Of a DNA stretch of 64,000 nt, positions 61,163 to 64,000 are shown in pieces. Numbering within the stretch: position 1 is the stretch's first letter; every line of letters begins with the position of its first letter. Source of the stretch: a beta proteobacterium AAP65 (GTDB lineage Bacteria > Pseudomonadota > Gammaproteobacteria > Burkholderiales > Burkholderiaceae_C); the NCBI GenBank assembly GCA_001295865.1, contig LJHW01000005.1, positions 1 through 64,000 of the forward strand. The letters run 5' to 3'. The position numbers and the translations under genes were made by a program. The notes under the pieces are model-generated. The model made no database searches. It was not told the origin of the DNA and was given only the letters and a program-made list of their open reading frames with translations.

Positions 61163-63190
61163 ATGAACTTCCACCGCCTGCCCGGGCTGCAGCTGCAGCA
61201 CCTCACGCCCCCGCCAGCACGGCCGCTGCGGCTGGACGTGCCGGTGTTCGTGGGCGTGGCGCCGCGCGGGCCGGCGCGTGAACCCGTGCTGGGCCCGCGC
61301 TGGCCGGCCGACGCGAGCATGGTGCACCCGCTGCGCCCGCGCCAGCGCAGCGTGGCGGTACCGGTGGACGGGCTGGACAGCTACCGCCGCCAGTTCGGCG
61401 AAGTGGAAGCCGGCGCCTACCTGGGCCGTGCGGTGGCCACGTTTTTCGCCCAGGGCGGGCGGCGCTGCTGGGTGATGCGCATCGTCTCGCGCAGCACGCC
61501 CGCGCCCAGCGCCACGGCGCGGCTGCAGCTGCTGCAGGCCGAAGGCGGGCCGCCCCTGCCTGGCGGCCTGGGCCTGGTGGCGCGCAACGAAGGCGGCTGG
61601 GGCAATGCTCTGCAGGCCACGCTGGCCCTGCAGACCGAAGCCGCGCCGCTGCGCCACGACGGCAGCCGCTGGCTGTGCACCGCGGCGGCCCGCCTGCCCG
61701 TGGGCAGCCTGCTGCGCTGGCGCGACGGCGCGGCACCGTGGCAGCTGGCGCGTGTGGAAGCGCTGGTGCGTGAACGCAGCGGTGCGACCGATCTCTGGGT
61801 GCCAGGCTTCAGCGCCCTGCCGGGCGCCACGGCACGGGTGGAGCTGCTCACCGTGCAGCTGCGCCTGGGCGACGGCCTCAGCGTGGAGAACTACAGCGGC
61901 CTCGGCCTCGACCCGCGCCACCCGCGTTGGCTGGCGGCCGAACTCTGCCGGCAATCGCAGCTGGTGTGGCCCGCGGCCGATTGGGCCGAGCGGGCTCTGC
62001 AGCCCACCGATGCCACCCGCCTGGGCAGCGAGACCCTGGCTTTCGGCGGCGGCGCCGACCAGTTCGAAACGCTGAACCCGGAAGACTTCTTCGACCCGCT
62101 GGCCCCCGAGGGCTTCTGGCGCGAAGAACCCGATCACGATGAGCCCCCAGGCGAAGGCATAGACGCACTGCGCCGCCTGGACGAGCCCGCGATGCTGCTC
62201 GTGCCCGACCTCTACCACCCGCTGGGCCTGGAACGGGATGCCGCGCCGGTGGAAGAGCTGCTCGATGCCGCCGGCGCCGCCTTCGCGCCCTGCCGGCCCG
62301 GGCGGACGGTCGGCACGCCGCCGCCACCGGTGGCCTACCCCGGCCTGCAACTCGACCCGCGCCGCGCCGACGAACTGCAACGCATCGTCGGCCTGCAGCA
62401 GCGGCTGGTGGCCTTCGCGGCGCACCGTGCCACCAGCGCGCCGCTGCTGGCCTTGCTGGACGTGCCGCCCGGCCTCTCGGCCACCGCCATGCTGGCCTGG
62501 CGCCGCGCGTTCGAAGCCGAAGACAGCCCCGACACCGCGGCCTACGCGCCCTGGCTGCTTACCACCGCCGGCGGCGCGGCAGCGGGCCTGCCCGGCGCGC
62601 CCGGCCGCCTGGTGCCGCTGCCTCCCAGCGCCGCGGCGGCGGGTGTCATCGCCGCGCGCGAGGCGCAAGACGGCCTGCCCTTCGGCCCCGCCCAGCGCGT
62701 GCTGCAGCAGGTGGTGATGCCGCTGGCCCGCTACAGCCCGGCCCAGGCCGACGCGCTGCACACCGAGGGCATCAACCTCGGCCTGCTGCAGGCCGAGGGC
62801 GTGGTGCTGGTGGGTGCACGCAGCTTCAGCCGCAACGGCGCCTACCGCGCCCTGGCCTCGCGCCGCGTGGTGCACTGGCTGCTGCGCTGGCTGCAGCGTG
62901 AGGCGCCCTGGCTCGTCTTCGAACCGCTCAACCCCGGCCTGGTGGAAGACGTGCGTCTGTGGGTGCAGAACCTGCTGCGCCGGCTGTGGCGAGGCGGTGC
63001 GCTGCGCGGCAACAGCGAAAGCGAAGCCTTCTTCGTGCGCGTGGCCGCCGAGCCGCGCCGCCAGGCCGAGCTGCGCGTGGACATCGGCCTGGCGCTGGCC
63101 GAGCCACTGGAATTCATCGTCGTGCGCCTGAGCCTGGCCGACGACGGCCTGCGCCTGGCGCCTGCGGCCTTCGCGGCCGCGGAAGTCTGA
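61163..63190 (+). CDS. Phage-tail-like sheath protein 2 of the eCIS
   Basis: A 675-aa sheath relative starting MNFHRLPGLQLQHLTPPPARPLRLDVPVFVG at ATG 61163. It lacks the 'PGVYVEE' start of sheath 1. It has 'YLGRAVATFFAQGGRRCWVMRIVS' and the sheath C-terminal domain 'YRALASRRVVHWLLRWLQREAPWLVFEPLNPGLVEDVRLWVQNLLRRLW', then 'FFVRVAAEPRRQAELRVDIGLALAEPLEFIVVRL'. Extra sheath types (Afp3/4, Pvc3/4) form special rings near the baseplate in known eCIS. Confidence 0.88.
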   Translation: MNFHRLPGLQLQHLTPPPARPLRLDVPVFVGVAPRGPAREPVLGPRWPADASMVHPLRPRQRSVAVPVDGLDSYRRQFGEVEAGAYLGRAVATFFAQGGRRCWVMRIVSRSTPAPSATARLQLLQAEGGPPLPGGLGLVARNEGGWGNALQATLALQTEAAPLRHDGSRWLCTAAARLPVGSLLRWRDGAAPWQLARVEALVRERSGATDLWVPGFSALPGATARVELLTVQLRLGDGLSVENYSGLGLDPRHPRWLAAELCRQSQLVWPAADWAERALQPTDATRLGSETLAFGGGADQFETLNPEDFFDPLAPEGFWREEPDHDEPPGEGIDALRRLDEPAMLLVPDLYHPLGLERDAAPVEELLDAAGAAFAPCRPGRTVGTPPPPVAYPGLQLDPRRADELQRIVGLQQRLVAFAAHRATSAPLLALLDVPPGLSATAMLAWRRAFEAEDSPDTAAYAPWLLTTAGGAAAGLPGAPGRLVPLPPSAAAAGVIAAREAQDGLPFGPAQRVLQQVVMPLARYSPAQADALHTEGINLGLLQAEGVVLVGARSFSRNGAYRALASRRVVHWLLRWLQREAPWLVFEPLNPGLVEDVRLWVQNLLRRLWRGGALRGNSESEAFFVRVAAEPRRQAELRVDIGLALAEPLEFIVVRLSLADDGLRLAPAAFAAAEV

Positions 63191-63218
63191 AACCCGAGCC
63201 CAAGCCCGAACCCACGCC

Positions 63219-63767
63219 ATGGCCGGCCCCGAACTTCTCACCGCCTTCAACTTCGAGGTGCAGCTGCGCCGCTCGCCGGCCAGCCCGCTGGGTGGGCGGC
63301 GCTTGGCGCAAGACGCCCCCGCGTCTTCGCCCGACGCCGGGCAGGCGCTGTGCGACGGCGGCTTTCAAGAAGTGAGCGGCCTGGAAATCGAGATGGACGT
63401 GCAGGACGTGCTGGAAGGCGGCCGCAACAACGCCGTCATCCGCCGCCTGGGCCGCGGCAAGTACCCCCTGCTTGTGCTCAAGCGCGGCATGTTCCACGGC
63501 GGCCCGGGCACGGGTGCCGACGGCCGCGTGGACGACCGCTTCTGGCGCTGGATGATGGACGCGCTGGACGGCGTGCGCCCGCTGCAGCGCGTGGACGGCA
63601 CGGTGCGCGTGCTGGGCCCCGACCGGAAACTGCGCGCCACCTGGACGTTTGAGCGCGGCCTGCCCGCCAAGCTGCGCGGGCCCGAGCTGAACGCCCGCAC
63701 GGGCGAAATCGCCATCGAAGAACTCAGCATCGCGCACGAAGGCCTGCGCCTGGCGGGGGGCGGCTGA
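63219..63767 (+). CDS. Phage-tail-like tube protein 2 of the eCIS
   Basis: A 182-aa tube-family protein starting MAGPELLTAFNFEVQLRRSP. Conserved marks: 'GGFQEVSGLEIEMDVQDVLEGGRNNAV', 'LVLKRGMFHGGP' and the C-terminal 'AIEELSIAHEGLRLAGGG'. Resembles Afp5/Pvc5, the tube ring between hub and main tube. Its TGA overlaps the next ATG by 1 bp (TGATG). Confidence 0.9.
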   Translation: MAGPELLTAFNFEVQLRRSPASPLGGRRLAQDAPASSPDAGQALCDGGFQEVSGLEIEMDVQDVLEGGRNNAVIRRLGRGKYPLLVLKRGMFHGGPGTGADGRVDDRFWRWMMDALDGVRPLQRVDGTVRVLGPDRKLRATWTFERGLPAKLRGPELNARTGEIAIEELSIAHEGLRLAGGG

Positions 63768-64000
63768 TGGCCGAGCTCGCGAAAGCCACGCTCACCGAGC
63801 TGAACGCCAGCAACCAGCCGGTGGGGCAAGGCGACGCGGTGCAGTTCAACCCGGCCTCGCTGCGGCTGCAGTTCAGCAACCGCAGCGCGGGCGGCGCGCA
63901 GGCCGGCGCGCCCACGCGCCAGCAGGCCGGCGAAGGTTCGGTCACGCTGAACTTCGACCTGCATTTCGACAGTGCCGACGAAGGCACGGCCGACGCCCCG
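63767..64000 (+). CDS. eCIS hub/LysM-adaptor protein (Afp7/Pvc7-like), cut by the window edge
   Basis: The first 78 codons of a gene that continues beyond the right edge. The start MAELAKATLTELNASNQPVGQGDAVQFNPASLRLQFSN resembles the N-terminus of CIS tube-initiator/LysM proteins ('ATL..L...VQFNP..L'). In Afp and PVC this protein (gene 7) joins the hub spike to the inner tube. Only the beginning can be judged; baseplate, ATPase, tail-fibre and cargo genes would be expected downstream. Confidence 0.75.
   Translation, partial: MAELAKATLTELNASNQPVGQGDAVQFNPASLRLQFSNRSAGGAQAGAPTRQQAGEGSVTLNFDLHFDSADEGTADAP

Noticed and set aside
57523..61320. 1265-codon minus-strand open frame across the eCIS genes
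   Set aside because: Antisense shadow; the plus strand carries sheath and tube proteins with proper ribosome sites.
55583..64000. The right-end tail genes as part of a prophage
   Set aside because: No capsid, portal, terminase, integrase or lysis genes are seen, and DUF4255 cap plus two sheath and two tube types match eCIS instead. The window ends too early for full certainty.

Overview
The window is 64 kb of dense, very GC-rich chromosome that reads as a beta-proteobacterium of the order Burkholderiales, probably near the Rubrivivax/Leptothrix/Comamonadaceae side. The reasons are gene order and content: ribF-ileS-lspA, dnaX-ebfC-recR next to purM and the SRP RNA, trxA-rho-rpmE (type B), a pst-phoU-phoB-phoR operon beside glmM-folP-ftsH-rlmE, yhbY/greA/carBA, and surE-pcm-nlpD directly followed by rlmD with no rpoS. 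The species cannot be named from this alone. No tRNA, rRNA, CRISPR array, insertion sequence or phage integrase was recognised.

Layout: 1-5.7 kb glycosyltransferase, ribF, ileS, lspA. 5.7-10.7 kb DUF2189 membrane protein, recR, ebfC, dnaX, purM and ffs (4.5S RNA). 10.7-15 kb a coupled pair of kinase-HDOD proteins, one an intact Ser/Thr kinase and one a pseudokinase. 15-17.4 kb trxA, rho, rpmE. 17.5-26.6 kb a membrane glycosyltransferase-like protein, phoR, phoB, phoU, pstB, pstA, pstC, pstS and a divergent fasciclin lipoprotein; Pho boxes face both ways. 26.7-38.4 kb glmM, folP, ftsH, rlmE, yhbY, DUF4149, greA, carB, carA, a GlcG-like protein. 38.5-43.3 kb Bax-inhibitor-like protein, rlmD, nlpD, pcm, surE. 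43.3-48.7 kb a large TonB-dependent receptor, ldcA, tadA, a DUF2087 protein. 48.8-55.4 kb a tripartite RND efflux operon with a divergent TetR repressor and an AcrR-type operator. 55.6-64 kb a sigma-54 activator followed by the start of an extracellular contractile injection system (eCIS; phage-tail-like particle) that runs off the right edge.

The most interesting region is the right end. An orphan sigma-54 enhancer-binding protein gene ends at a terminator, is followed by repeated GGAC-N6-GTCC sites, and then by a well-formed -24/-12 promoter (TGGCAC-N5-TTGC) a few bases before the first gene of an operon encoding a small winged-helix-like protein, a Pvc16/DUF4255 cap protein, an unknown beta-rich protein, two sheath proteins, two tube proteins and a hub/LysM-type protein. 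This suggests a particle whose synthesis is switched by sigma-54.

A second theme is promoter economy. At least seven genes (the first glycosyltransferase, ribF, dnaX, purM, rlmE, yhbY, surE) have a -10-like hexamer only 6-10 nt before the start codon, predicting leaderless or nearly leaderless mRNAs. rlmE and yhbY share one bidirectional -10 in a 20-bp gap. Several -10 elements overlap the TAA stop codon of the previous gene. All of this is read by eye; no database search or folding program was run.
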